Positions 35,221-44,448 of a DNA stretch of 64,000 nt are shown piece after piece. This DNA is from Bacteroidota bacterium. GTDB taxonomy: Bacteria > Bacteroidota > Bacteroidia > 2-12-FULL-35-15. A program made the translations under genes and the position numbers. The stretch covers positions 1-64,000 of the forward strand of contig CANNHN010000012.1 of the NCBI GenBank assembly GCA_947504725.1, given 5' to 3'. The notes beneath the pieces were generated by a model. It saw only the letters and a program-made list of their open reading frames with translations. It was not told the origin of the DNA and did no database searches. The first letter of the stretch is position 1; the number at the start of each line of letters is the position of its first letter.

Positions 35221-35358
35221 ACCACAGATTACACAGATTTTCACAGAAAAAAAATTTGTAATAATTTGTTAGTTTGTGGTTAGGTAAAAATAAAATGTAG
35301 CAGATTAAATGCATAATACAGAAAAAAATAATCTGTGTAAATCTGTGTAATCTGTGGT
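35221..35358. repeat. 138-bp element with 26-bp terminal inverted repeats
   Basis: The left arm begins ACCACAGATTACACAGATTT (35221-35246) and the right arm (35333-35358) is its reverse complement with one mismatch in 26. The interior is AT-rich and has no reading frame. It fills the spacer between the TolC-family and adaptor genes. The arms look like the interspersed AATCTGTGTAATCTGTGGT sequences found in many genomes; as RNA the element would fold into one long hairpin. Confidence 0.8.
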
Positions 35359-35372
35359 AAAAAGTAGTCATT

Positions 35373-36746
35373 ATGAAAAAGATAATTTGGATTATTGTTG
35401 CAGGATTAGTTTTCTTAATATCAATTTTGATGTTAAAAAATTGTTCGGGCGATAAATCAGTAAAGGTAGCAGTAGAAAAGGCTACCAAGCGTAATATTAT
35501 GGAATCGGTTTCTGCGAACGGAAAAATTCAGCCAGAAGTAGAAGTGAAAATCAGTTCCGATGTTTCAGGTGAAATTGTGGAGCTTTTTGTGAAAGAAGGA
35601 GATCAAGTAAAAAAAGGAGATTTGCTTTGCAGAATCAATCCATTGATTTATGAATCCAATTCAAGCAGAATGGTTGCTACTTTAAACGGAGCAAAAGCAA
35701 ATTTATCCAATTCAAAAGCAAGATTAGAACAAATAAAAGCAGCATTTGTAAATTCAGAAGCGTCTTTTAACAGAAACAAAAAATTATTTGATCAAGGCGC
35801 TATTTCTCAATCGGATTTTGATGCTGCAAAGGCGGCTTATGAAGGCGCAAAGGCGGATGTGAAAGGTGCAGGAGACAATGTGGATGCTTCGGAATACAAT
35901 GTAAAAAGTACAGAAGCTTCTTTGAAGGAAGCGAATGATAATTTGGCGAAGACAAATATTTATTCTCCTGTAAACGGAACTGTTTCTAAATTAAACAAAG
36001 AAAAAGGAGAACGTGTAGTTGGAACTGCTCAAATGGAAGGAACGGAAATTATGCGTTTGGCAAATCTTAACGAAATGGAAGTAAGTGTTGAAGTAAACGA
36101 AAACGATATTGTGCGTGTTCACAATGGTGATACTTCCGCAATTGAAGTGGATGCATATTTAGGAAGAAAATTCAAAGGTGTTGTTACAGAAATTGCAAAC
36201 TCTGCAAACACAACAGGAGTAACTGCTGAACAAGTAACCAACTTTGTGGTGAAAATCAGAATCCTACAAGAATCGTATATGGATTTGTTGACTGCAAATA
36301 ATAATGTTGCTCCTTTTCGTCCAGGAATGAGTGCAACTGTTGATGTGCAAACTAAGAAAGTGAACAATGTAATTGCAGTTCCGATTCAATCGGTTACAAC
36401 AAGAAATGACAGTACGGAGTACAATTTACAAAACAAAGTAACGGGTGGCGATAAAGGAGGAGATGATGATGAAATTGTTGTGAAGAGTGATAAAAAACAA
36501 AACAATGATGCGTTGATAAAAATTGAAGAATGTGTTTTTGTTTACAATGCCGCAGAAGGGAAAGTAAAGAAGCTAGCTGTAAAAACAGGAATTCAGGATA
36601 ACAACTATATCGAAATTATTTCTGGCATTAAAGAAGGAGATGAAGTCATTTCTGCTCCGTACAGTGCTATTGCTAAAGAATTAAAGGATGGTGACAAAGT
36701 AAACAAAGTGGATAAATCCGAATTGTTTGCTGTAACTAAAAAATAA
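35373..36746 (+). CDS. Periplasmic adaptor (membrane fusion) protein of an efflux system
   Basis: A 457-residue HlyD/MacA-like protein. One N-terminal membrane helix (IIWIIVAGLVFLISILML). A biotinyl-lipoyl-like domain is split by a helical hairpin: KISSDVSGEIVELFVKEGD and, after the hairpin, TNIYSPVNGTVSKLNKEKGE. Then a beta-barrel domain with PGMSATVDVQTK. Lysine- and aspartate-rich insertions (KGGDDDEIVVKSDKKQ) sit in the C-terminal domain. It links an inner-membrane transporter to the TolC-like channel upstream. No ABC or RND transporter gene follows; tsaB comes next after one base, so the pump itself is encoded elsewhere. Confidence 0.92.
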   Translation: MKKIIWIIVAGLVFLISILMLKNCSGDKSVKVAVEKATKRNIMESVSANGKIQPEVEVKISSDVSGEIVELFVKEGDQVKKGDLLCRINPLIYESNSSRMVATLNGAKANLSNSKARLEQIKAAFVNSEASFNRNKKLFDQGAISQSDFDAAKAAYEGAKADVKGAGDNVDASEYNVKSTEASLKEANDNLAKTNIYSPVNGTVSKLNKEKGERVVGTAQMEGTEIMRLANLNEMEVSVEVNENDIVRVHNGDTSAIEVDAYLGRKFKGVVTEIANSANTTGVTAEQVTNFVVKIRILQESYMDLLTANNNVAPFRPGMSATVDVQTKKVNNVIAVPIQSVTTRNDSTEYNLQNKVTGGDKGGDDDEIVVKSDKKQNNDALIKIEECVFVYNAAEGKVKKLAVKTGIQDNNYIEIISGIKEGDEVISAPYSAIAKELKDGDKVNKVDKSELFAVTKK

Positions 36747-36747
36747 A

Positions 36748-37446
36748 ATGGCCCTCATCTTAAATATAGAAACAGCAACTACTGTTTGCAGTGTTTCTCT
36801 TGCAAAAGATGGAAAATTACTTTCCTTAAAAGAACAAAACGGAGATTATTCTCACGCTGAGAATCTTACCTTATTTATTGAAGATGTTTGCAAACAAGCA
36901 AATATCAAACTTTCCCAAATTGATGCGGTTGCAGTAAGTAAAGGTCCAGGTTCCTACACGGGATTACGCATTGGCGTGAGTACTGCGAAAGGATTGTGTT
37001 TTTCTTTGGATAAGCCTTTGATTTCGATTAGCACTTTGCTTTCTATTACACAATCCATAGTTCAAAGTTCAAAGTTTAAAATTGAAAATTCTGATTTGTT
37101 TTGCCCAATGTTGGATGCTAGACGAATGGAAGTTTACTGTGCAATGTATGATTTTCAAGGAAATGTTGTTAAAGAAACTGCCGCAGAAATAATTGATGAG
37201 AATTCTTTTGCAGACATTCTTAAAACGAAAAAAATTGTTTTTTTCGGAGACGGATCTGAAAAATGCAAAGAAACATTTTCTAAAACTTCAAATGCAGTTT
37301 TTTTAGACGATGTTGTTCCTTCAGCAAAAGATATGGTTGCGCTTTCTGAAAATGCTTTCAATAGCAATCACTTTGAAGACGTAGCTTATTTTGAACCGTA
37401 TTACTTGAAAGACTTTGTAGCAGGAAAAAAAAAGGGGGAAGCTTAA
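36748..37446 (+). CDS. tsaB: tRNA threonylcarbamoyladenosine biosynthesis protein TsaB
   Basis: Partner of TsaD in forming t6A at position 37 of ANN-decoding tRNAs. The ASKHA-fold signatures are visible: MALILNIETATTVCSVSLAK, the conserved HAENLTLFIEDV, and SKGPGSYTGLRIGVSTAKGL near residue 65. LDARRMEVYCAMYD is also typical. The stretch SIVQSSKFKIENS before the conserved CPMLDARRMEV is encoded by a low-complexity repeat (37059-37092). Length 232 aa. It overlaps the convergent minus-strand gene by four bases at 37443-37446. Confidence 0.94.
   Translation: MALILNIETATTVCSVSLAKDGKLLSLKEQNGDYSHAENLTLFIEDVCKQANIKLSQIDAVAVSKGPGSYTGLRIGVSTAKGLCFSLDKPLISISTLLSITQSIVQSSKFKIENSDLFCPMLDARRMEVYCAMYDFQGNVVKETAAEIIDENSFADILKTKKIVFFGDGSEKCKETFSKTSNAVFLDDVVPSAKDMVALSENAFNSNHFEDVAYFEPYYLKDFVAGKKKGEA
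37059..37092. repeat. TTCAAAG low-complexity repeat within tsaB
   Basis: TAGTTCAAAGTTCAAAGTTT followed by AAAATTGAAAATTCT, read in frame as a QSSKFKIEN loop. Strings of this type are common as intergenic low-complexity repeats in Bacteroidota, and a related run is at 17222-17270. Confidence 0.5.
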
Positions 37447-38423
37447 TAAAAACTATACCCGAACTTCACAATTCCAATTGAATTATTTTTGTGGTCTCTG
37501 TTAATTTTCGATTTCAACAAGTTATTGGTTTCATCATATAAATAACTCATTTCAAATAAAAGAGCATCATTTTTAAATTTCTTTTCCTCCATCACAACTC
37601 CATTGCCATCATATTTGAATACCATATATTCTTTTATGTCACCACTTTCATTGCTAGTATAAGTTCTTTCTAGTAAATTCCCGTTTGTGTCAAATTGGTA
37701 AACATTTTCTTGGCGCATCCAACTTACAATAAACTCGTAATTCTCTGATAGCTTATTCCCTTTTTCATCATAATTAATAATAGCTTTTTTATATTCTCTC
37801 CCTTCATCATTCATGCATTTTTTCTTTACTTGCGTTGGTGTCATTTGCACATATTCAAATGTTTCACTTGATAAAATATTTTGTACTCCCAACTTAAATT
37901 CGTTTTTGTTTTCACTTACATTCGTTTCTCGGAAATGCATTTCTTTTACAATTAATCCTTTTTCATTGTATTCATAATAGTAGGAATTGTAATACGCACC
38001 CATTTTTACTCTTTTTGAAATGATTCTGTTCTGTGGATTGTAAAAAATATCAGCAAAAATAGTGTCGTTGTAATATTTTGTAACTGTTTTTGTAGAGGCT
38101 GCTTGAATGACTTTCCCTTTTTTTCTTATTTCAGGAATATCAATTACCTCGTTCTCAGCAAAATTTAAAATAGTATAATAATAACGAATGATTCTACCAA
38201 GACTATCAAATACGTAACCTTGGCTTGCTCCTTTATCAATAATTATTTCACCATCGGGTTTATCAACAATTACCACATCAATTTTTTTAATCTTGTTTTT
38301 CTTGATAGTTTTTGAGTTAAACGACATGGGACCAATACCAATCTCAACAGGATTGTTGCTAATCAACTGGGCAAAGGAGCCAATACTATAAATAAAAAGA
38401 AATAGAGTAGTTAAAAATTTCAT
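37443..38423 (-). CDS. Exported protein with RHS/YD-like hairpin repeats
   Basis: A 326-residue protein with signal peptide MKFLTTLFLFIYSIGSFAQ. It is built of repeated beta-hairpins of the form Y-x-(D/N)-x-x-G-(R/N/L): FDSLGRIIRYYY, YNEKGLIVKEM, NYDEKGNKLSENY, FDTNGNLLERTY and YDGNGVVMEEK. These resemble YD/RHS-type repeats, but it has no RHS core end or toxin. Such small YD-repeat proteins are common and uncharacterised in Bacteroidota. Its 3' end overlaps tsaB by four bases, so transcription of the two converges. Confidence 0.75.
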   Translation of the reverse strand: MKFLTTLFLFIYSIGSFAQLISNNPVEIGIGPMSFNSKTIKKNKIKKIDVVIVDKPDGEIIIDKGASQGYVFDSLGRIIRYYYTILNFAENEVIDIPEIRKKGKVIQAASTKTVTKYYNDTIFADIFYNPQNRIISKRVKMGAYYNSYYYEYNEKGLIVKEMHFRETNVSENKNEFKLGVQNILSSETFEYVQMTPTQVKKKCMNDEGREYKKAIINYDEKGNKLSENYEFIVSWMRQENVYQFDTNGNLLERTYTSNESGDIKEYMVFKYDGNGVVMEEKKFKNDALLFEMSYLYDETNNLLKSKINRDHKNNSIGIVKFGYSFY

Positions 38424-38476
38424 CCAATCAGGAATTATTGCTTTTTCAAAGCAGTAATAAGTTCGTATTAAAATAA

Positions 38477-40573
38477 TTATTTTGTCTCATCTCCCTCTCC
38501 TTTGGAGAGGGTTGGGGTGAGGTATTTTATGGCTTCTTCAATTTCTTTTACCGGAGCTAAACACGTTTTATTTTTACAAACATAGATGAGTGTTTCATCT
38601 TTTTTGTACCTGTTTAACAATAAAGGCAAAGAGCTTTCAGAAGTACTTCCTGCAAATATCTTATTTGGATAGTAATGTTTATTGAGGTTCTTCCTTTTTT
38701 CATCAACAGATTTACCAACAATTGCCAGTTCATGAAAAGGAGTGCTGAAATAAAGCAGTAAAATGGCCCAATTGCTATATCCTGCGCCATAATTCTCAAT
38801 TTCATCTAGTACGTTATTTAGCATTTTTCGACTCATTTGAATGTATTCTTCTATGCCAAAATGGTGCCCTAGCAGAAATAGTGATTTGGCAATACTGGAG
38901 TTGGAAGCTGGAATCACATTATCGGAAAGTTCCATTTTGCGACTAATTAATGCTTTGTCGGTATCCGATGTAAAATAAAACATCCCAGATTTTTCATCTT
39001 GAAAATGATCAATTACGTACTTCATTAAATTATTTGCTTTGTGCAGATAATTTTCCTCCAAAGAGATTTCATAACAGGAAACTAATGCTTCAATCATAAA
39101 TGCGTAGTCTTCCAGAAATCCGTTTATGGAGTTACCCCTTCTCTCTTGTTGAAGAAGGGTTGGGGGTGAAATTTGAGATGCTAAATGCAACAACCTGTTT
39201 CCATCAAGGAGACAATTCTCTAATATATAATTTAGATTACTTAATGCTATGTCTTTAAAATGTGTTTCATCAAAAACAATATAAGCGTCAGCGTAAGCTT
39301 TTATCATCAATGCATTCCAGGAAGTAATAATCTTATCATCTAATCCAGGTTTTGTGCGTTTTTCTCTTAGTGTAAGTAATTGTTTTTTGCAATCCCGTAT
39401 CACTTTTTGTAATTCGATTATACTAATATTGTTTCTCTTTGCTACTGTTTCGTCTTCATCATGTCGAAGTAAAATATAATTATTGTGTTCCCAAAAGCCA
39501 CGTTGATTCACATTGTAATAATCGGCAAACAAATTAAAATTTTCTTTTAATAGTTCTTGCAATTCTTCTTTTGTCCAGACATAATATTTCCCTTCTACTC
39601 CCTCTGAATCTGCATCTAATGCTGAATAAAATCCACCTTTAGGAGAAGTCAATTCCCGCTCAATAAATTCCAATGTTTCAAAAACTGTTTGTTTGTACAA
39701 GGGATTTTTTGTTTTCTGATAAGCTTCACAATACAAGGTCACCAATTGTGAATTATCGTAAAGCATTTTTTCGAAATGAGGAACTTTCCATATATGATCT
39801 ACAGAGTAACGAGCAAATCCTCCTCCGATTTGGTCATAAATTCCACCGAAAGCCATTTTCTTTAAAGTGAGCTCAATGTGTTGCAACAATTCAATATTGT
39901 TGGTATGATGCGCATAGCGCAATAGAAATTGATAATTGTTAGGAAGTGGAAATTTTGGTGCTTTGTTCGGACCGCCATCTGTATTATCAAATCGGGGAAT
40001 CCAGTTGTTTATGCTTTTTTGTATTGTTTCAAAAGTAAATTCTTTTTCAATCGGATTTATTTTCACTAATTCGGCTAGTTTAACTCCTTCGGTAAGTTGC
40101 TTCGCATATTCAAGAACTTTTTCCGTTTCCTGTTTATATGCATCTGCCAAATTCAATAGAATATTAATCCAGCTGGATTTCGGGAAATAAGTTCCTCCAT
40201 AAATTGGTCGTCCATCAGGTAATGCAAAACAATTCAGTGGCCAGCCCCCCTGTCCTGTCATCAACTGCACAGCCATCATGTAAACCTGATCGATATCTGG
40301 TCGCTCTTCTCTATCAACTTTAATGCATATAAAATGATCGTTCATCAATTTTGCAACATTTTCATCTTCAAAACTCTCGTGTTCCATCACATGGCACCAG
40401 TGACAAGCAGAATAACCCACACTTATCAATATTAATTTGTTTTCTGATCTTGCTTTCTCCAGCACTTCTTCATTCCATGCATACCAATTCACCGGATTGT
40501 GAGCGTGTTGCAACAAATACGGACTAGTTTCATGAATTAAGGCGTTCGTATGTTTTTTCGAAAATTCTTTCAT
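38477..40573 (-). CDS. YyaL/SPATA20-like protein (thioredoxin-like plus six-hairpin domain)
   Basis: A 698-residue DUF255 family member. The N-terminal thioredoxin-like domain has [14 protein letters not shown] with a CxxC pair near residues 56-59, [15 protein letters not shown] and [10 protein letters not shown]. The C-terminal two thirds form an alpha/alpha-toroid related to N-acylglucosamine 2-epimerases ([51 protein letters not shown]). The function is not settled; a redox or sugar-related role is inferred from the folds. Two repeat copies are translated: [12 protein letters not shown] just before the conserved GFLEDYAF, and the final [14 protein letters not shown], which replaces the normal C-terminus. 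Confidence 0.92.
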   Translation of the reverse strand: MKEFSKKHTNALIHETSPYLLQHAHNPVNWYAWNEEVLEKARSENKLILISVGYSACHWCHVMEHESFEDENVAKLMNDHFICIKVDREERPDIDQVYMMAVQLMTGQGGWPLNCFALPDGRPIYGGTYFPKSSWINILLNLADAYKQETEKVLEYAKQLTEGVKLAELVKINPIEKEFTFETIQKSINNWIPRFDNTDGGPNKAPKFPLPNNYQFLLRYAHHTNNIELLQHIELTLKKMAFGGIYDQIGGGFARYSVDHIWKVPHFEKMLYDNSQLVTLYCEAYQKTKNPLYKQTVFETLEFIERELTSPKGGFYSALDADSEGVEGKYYVWTKEELQELLKENFNLFADYYNVNQRGFWEHNNYILLRHDEDETVAKRNNISIIELQKVIRDCKKQLLTLREKRTKPGLDDKIITSWNALMIKAYADAYIVFDETHFKDIALSNLNYILENCLLDGNRLLHLASQISPPTLLQQERRGNSINGFLEDYAFMIEALVSCYEISLEENYLHKANNLMKYVIDHFQDEKSGMFYFTSDTDKALISRKMELSDNVIPASNSSIAKSLFLLGHHFGIEEYIQMSRKMLNNVLDEIENYGAGYSNWAILLLYFSTPFHELAIVGKSVDEKRKNLNKHYYPNKIFAGSTSESSLPLLLNRYKKDETLIYVCKNKTCLAPVKEIEEAIKYLTPTLSKGEGDETK
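38491..38522. repeat. GGAG palindromic repeat forming the C-terminus of the YyaL-like protein
   Basis: CTCCCTCTCCTTTGGAGAGG followed by GTTGGGGTGAGG, the best-preserved copy together with that in gpmI. Read on the minus strand it encodes [10 protein letters not shown], and the stop codon lies 14 bases beyond it. Confidence 0.9.
39134..39170. repeat. GGAG-type palindromic repeat inside the YyaL-like gene
   Basis: ACCCCTTCTCTCTTGTTGAA followed by GAAGGGTTGGGGGTGAA: CCCTTCT/GAAGGG hairpin and TTGGGGGTGA flank. Read on the minus strand it encodes [12 protein letters not shown]. Confidence 0.75.
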
Positions 40574-40648
40574 TTCATAAAATTACGAAGGATAATGTCA
40601 ATTATATAAAAAAAGTTTATTGAGACCATTTTAAGAATTTTCTTCCGC

Positions 40649-40685
40649 TTCCCTTCTCCATTTGGAAAAGGTGTCCGAAGGACAG
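40649..40685. repeat. GGAG palindromic repeat at the start of the peptidase gene
   Basis: TTCCCTTCTCCATTTGGAAA followed by AGGTGTCCGAAGGACAG: a TTCTCCATTTGGAAA hairpin with a second small GTCC/GGAC stem. It contains the TTG at 40662 that opens the long reading frame of the next gene. Confidence 0.65.
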
Positions 40686-42059
40686 ATCAGATTCATCCTT
40701 CATTCTATAAAAATACATTCTATAATTTTTATTTGTCAACTATTATTTTTAATTTCAATTGTGCTTAATAATCTTTTAAAACAAAAAAACCCCTATTTCA
40801 GAAATCTTACTCCTGATGCTCAGGAAATATTTGTCGATCGTCTGTTTAAATTTATGGAAGACAAAAAGTTTATCGGCAGAGAAGGGTTGGTGATTACAGA
40901 TGAAATTAAGGTCCTAATATCTGCAGCTGCTATTCAGTTAACGTTTGGATTGAAAGATTATATGATTTCTCATCTGCATGCAATAAATATTTTTCCTCGC
41001 ATTTTTTTTTCAAAATATTTAAATGTTAATCTAAAAGGGTTGAACACTCAAAGCGGTGTTTTGTCAATTTCGTGGAATGATTTTAAAGAAGGGTATGCAA
41101 TTGAGGATGACAAACTGAACCTTGGATTACATGAATTGGCTCATGCTCTTTATATTGATTTAGATGAAGATGGAAATTATGACGAGCATTTTTCTGCGTA
41201 TTTTGAAAAATGGGAGGATGTTGCGATGAAGGATTATTTAGATTTGAAAGAAAAAAAAGTGTCTTTTTTGAGAAATTATGGTGGAACAAATATGCATGAA
41301 TTTTTTGCTGTTTGTGTTGAACATTTTTTTGAAGCACCTAGAGAGTTTAAAATTAAACTCCCTCATTTGTATAATTATTTAATGCTGATGTTAAATCAAG
41401 ATCCTGATAATGTAAAGGGAGATTATAAAGTTCGGATCTATGCCGAAAAAGCTTTACCTGTTTTGACATCAAACTCAGAAGAAAGTGAGCGAAAGCTGAA
41501 TCAACAAATAATAAATAGTTCTCATATTGAAGAGCGTTTTTCATTGTTTCAAACAACTATTCAACGCAACGGTATTTACATAGCAATGATTAGTACTTTT
41601 TTGGGTTTATTTGCTGGGATCCCTTTACTCATTTGGTTTTGGTCTACAACAGTTATAAGCATTGGAGGAATATTTATCATGCTTTTTATTTGTGGCGCAT
41701 TAGGTTTAATTCAATGGAAATATGTAAGAGTTTATTTGGATATGGAGTATCATCAATTTTCGATGTACGCTTTTTCTGGTTTTGGTATGTGTTTGATTAA
41801 TTTTCTTTTTTGTTTAAATACTTTTATTCCAATAAAGCACGATGTAATTACTTATGAAATATTGGGTTTTGAAAACGGGAATCAAGGGGTTGAAATTCTT
41901 TTAAAGGGAGAAGGTAATAGTGCTTCTTTCGAACGAAATGTAATGAATTACATATACGAAAATTTCAAAAAATTTGAAGATGCAGAAAAGGTGACAGTTA
42001 CTAAAAGTACAGGTTTGTTGGGCTTAGATAGAATTGAGAAGTGCGAATTGATTAATTAA
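40662..42059 (+). CDS. M90 (MtfA-like) zinc peptidase with C-terminal membrane domain
   Basis: A protein of up to 465 residues. The zinc motif HELAH is at about residue 157 in LGLHELAHALYIDLDEDG, and EFFAVCVEHFFEAP supplies the third ligand region, both as in MtfA. An N-terminal hydrophobic helix (SIIFICQLLFLISIVL) anchors it. After the peptidase come two to four membrane helices (about 305-395: MISTFLGLFAGIPLLIWFW, IFIMLFICGALGLI) and a soluble tail of about 70 residues. That C-terminal part is absent from E. coli MtfA and unrecognised. The start is uncertain: there is no ATG before residue 65, the TTG at 40662 lies in a dispersed repeat, and a GTG at 40761 would remove the first helix. Confidence 0.8.
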   Translation: MEKVSEGQIRFILHSIKIHSIIFICQLLFLISIVLNNLLKQKNPYFRNLTPDAQEIFVDRLFKFMEDKKFIGREGLVITDEIKVLISAAAIQLTFGLKDYMISHLHAINIFPRIFFSKYLNVNLKGLNTQSGVLSISWNDFKEGYAIEDDKLNLGLHELAHALYIDLDEDGNYDEHFSAYFEKWEDVAMKDYLDLKEKKVSFLRNYGGTNMHEFFAVCVEHFFEAPREFKIKLPHLYNYLMLMLNQDPDNVKGDYKVRIYAEKALPVLTSNSEESERKLNQQIINSSHIEERFSLFQTTIQRNGIYIAMISTFLGLFAGIPLLIWFWSTTVISIGGIFIMLFICGALGLIQWKYVRVYLDMEYHQFSMYAFSGFGMCLINFLFCLNTFIPIKHDVITYEILGFENGNQGVEILLKGEGNSASFERNVMNYIYENFKKFEDAEKVTVTKSTGLLGLDRIEKCELIN

Positions 42060-42519
42060 AGCTTCCCAAATTTAACGGTACACTTTTAACCATGTCCACA
42101 GGATATTTTTTTTTCACAAACATCTTTCCTACGTTTAAATTTCCTTTAAGTCCTACTTTAATACTCTTGCTCATTGCAATAGATAATAGATTTGGCAATT
42201 CGCCAATGTTCAGATTTGAAAAATTTGATTTTACATTGAACGTATAATTTTGTTCGCAATTTGCTTTTATTTTTACGTTTTTTGTAAGGGACGCCTTGCC
42301 AATATTCATGTTGCTAAACGTAGCATCTAAATCCGATTTATAGATAGTGAATGCAACCTTGTTTGGGTTTTTAATTTTTGCAGTCACATCAATATCCAAT
42401 CCCTGTTGTGAAAGTTTATTTACTTTCATGTTTTCAATACCCATAAATGTTACATCTTGAAAGTCGCCACAGGATGTAAGTATAATTACTGAAAGAAGTA
42501 GATAAATATATTTTTTCAT
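42052..42519 (-). CDS. LEA type 2 family lipoprotein
   Basis: A 155-residue lipoprotein with signal MKKYIYLLLSVIILTSCGD. The mature domain has the LEA14/WHy pattern: a VTFMGIENMKVNKLSQQGL strand pair, TAKIKNPNKVAFTIYKSDLD and VKIKANCEQNYTFNVKSNFS. The ATG at 42519 is preferred to one nine codons upstream because it starts the signal peptide directly. Such proteins are proposed to bind or stabilise partners under stress; no specific role is known. The 3' end overlaps the convergent peptidase gene by eight bases. Confidence 0.85.
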   Translation of the reverse strand: MKKYIYLLLSVIILTSCGDFQDVTFMGIENMKVNKLSQQGLDIDVTAKIKNPNKVAFTIYKSDLDATFSNMNIGKASLTKNVKIKANCEQNYTFNVKSNFSNLNIGELPNLLSIAMSKSIKVGLKGNLNVGKMFVKKKYPVDMVKSVPLNLGSFN

Positions 42520-42570
42520 TTTCGTGGAACGAGATATCGTTGTCAATTTTAAAGTAGATTTTGAAATCGA

Positions 42571-43947
42571 TTACTTACTCAAATCAGCAAAGTTTTTAAA
42601 GAAATAGGGAATGGTTTCAATTCCTTTTAAATAATTGAATACCCCATAATGTTCGTTAGGCGAATGGATAGCATCTGAATCCAAGCCAAATCCCATCAAT
42701 ACGGAATCTAATCCCAATTCAGATTTAAACATTGCTACAATTGGAATACTTCCTCCGCTGCGAACAGGAACTGGTTTTTTTCCAAAGGTTGTTTCCATAG
42801 CCATGCTTGCGGCTTTGTATGCAACAGATGTGCTTGGTGTTACAACTGGTTCTCCACCGTGATGTGGTGTTACTTTTACTTTTACCGATTTCGGTGCTAT
42901 ACTTGTAAAATAGTCTGAAAAAATCTTCATTATTTTATCGCTGTTTTGGTGAGGAACTAAACGCATCGAAATTTTTGCATATGCCTTTGATGCGATAACT
43001 GTTTTTGCTCCTTCTCCTTGGTAGCCACCCCAAATACCATTTACATCTAATGTTGGACGAATTGAATTTCTTTCGTTGGTTGTGTAACCATCTTCTCCGT
43101 GAATATCAGAAAGATCCAATGCTTTTTTATATGCATCTAAACTGAATGGGGCTTTTGCCATTTCTGCTCTTTCTTCTGCAGTTAATATTTCAACATCGTC
43201 ATAAAATCCTGGAATGGTAATGTGATTTTTATCGTCCTTCATTTTTGCAATCATCTCACATAAAATATTAATTGGGTTTGCTACAGCACCACCATATAAT
43301 CCTGAATGCAAATCTCTATTTGGTCCAGTTACTTCAACCTCCACATAGCTCAATCCGCGCAATCCAACCGTGATTGAAGGAATATCATTTGCAATAATTC
43401 CGGTGTCAGAAATAACAATAACATCTGCTTTTAATTTTTCTTTATTTTGTTTTACAAATGTTCCTAAGTTGCTTGAACCAACTTCTTCTTCACCTTCAAT
43501 CATAAATTTTACATTGCAAGGGAGTGAATTAGTTTGCATCATCAATTCAAACGCTTTCACATGCATATACATTTGTCCTTTATCATCACAAGCTCCACGA
43601 GCATAAATTTTTCCATCTTTAATAACTGGCTCAAACGGTCCGGATGTCCATAATTCAATAGGATCTGCAGGTTGAACATCGTAATGACCATAAACCAGAA
43701 CAGTTGGTAATTTTGAATCTATTATTTTTTCTCCATATACAATTGGGTAGCCAGCCGTTTCGCATATTTCTACTTTCTCAGCGCCAGCTGCAATTAATTT
43801 ATCTTTAATAACAGCTGCTGTTTTTATAACATCGTCTTTATATTTTGGATCTGCACTAACAGAAGGAATACGTAATAATTCAAAAAGTTCGTCTAAAAAA
43901 CGTTGCTTATTTGTTTCGATATAAGAGTTAATGTTTGGATTTGTCAT
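42571..43947 (-). CDS. M20 family dipeptidase
   Basis: A 458-residue zinc-dependent cytosolic peptidase of the CNDP/PepV-like group. Metal ligands are in VLVYGHYDVQPADP (near residue 80) and ARGACDDKGQMYMH (near 115). The catalytic/metal region is IEGEEEVGSSNLG (near 150), and HSPNEHYGVFNY is near the C-terminus. A lid domain lies between LRGLSYVEVEVTGPNRDLHSG and the end. It hydrolyses dipeptides or related amide substrates. Probably co-transcribed with the LEA2 lipoprotein gene downstream (51 bases). Confidence 0.92.
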   Translation of the reverse strand: MTNPNINSYIETNKQRFLDELFELLRIPSVSADPKYKDDVIKTAAVIKDKLIAAGAEKVEICETAGYPIVYGEKIIDSKLPTVLVYGHYDVQPADPIELWTSGPFEPVIKDGKIYARGACDDKGQMYMHVKAFELMMQTNSLPCNVKFMIEGEEEVGSSNLGTFVKQNKEKLKADVIVISDTGIIANDIPSITVGLRGLSYVEVEVTGPNRDLHSGLYGGAVANPINILCEMIAKMKDDKNHITIPGFYDDVEILTAEERAEMAKAPFSLDAYKKALDLSDIHGEDGYTTNERNSIRPTLDVNGIWGGYQGEGAKTVIASKAYAKISMRLVPHQNSDKIMKIFSDYFTSIAPKSVKVKVTPHHGGEPVVTPSTSVAYKAASMAMETTFGKKPVPVRSGGSIPIVAMFKSELGLDSVLMGFGLDSDAIHSPNEHYGVFNYLKGIETIPYFFKNFADLSK

Positions 43948-44448
43948 AGTATTTATAATTTTTTAGATTTTTTATTTTTTATTTCCGACATCTTTCTTCC
44001 GATATCCGACTTTTTCTGAGTCACAAATTTGCAATTATTATCGATACGAGCATTTTTTTATTAAAAAATTAAGATTCTAATTTTATCATTGTGAAAGCTA
44101 AGTCAAAAAGGAGGACTAGGTTTTCTGAATGGGCTATGAATAGTGTAATTTTAACCAAAATGAACTCTCAAATTTGCCACATTCTTAGCAATATTAACCT
44201 TCAATGTGTAATAATCACAAAAATGGCATTTTTTTAAGGCTCTAGAATGTGCTAAATTGGCAACAAATTATAGTTTTCTACTGCAACTATTAGCTCGAAA
44301 TACGCATCTAATAGTATGTTGAAGAAAGGGAGAACAAGATTTTTGCAGTCTTTTTTTTCGATGAATGCGTAAAAACAGATGTTTAATATAACTATTTGAA
44401 CGATTTTTTGATATATTTGTTTGATTATCAGACTACAATAAAAACGAT
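43948..44448. other. AT-rich intergenic region with promoter for the T9SS type B genes
   Basis: No gene seen in 501 bases; the strands diverge here. A TATATTTG -7 box at 44412-44419 lies 29 bases before the ATG at 44449. A TTTG at 44395-44398 is closer than usual. The rest is AT-rich without strong hairpins or repeats that I can see. Confidence 0.55.
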
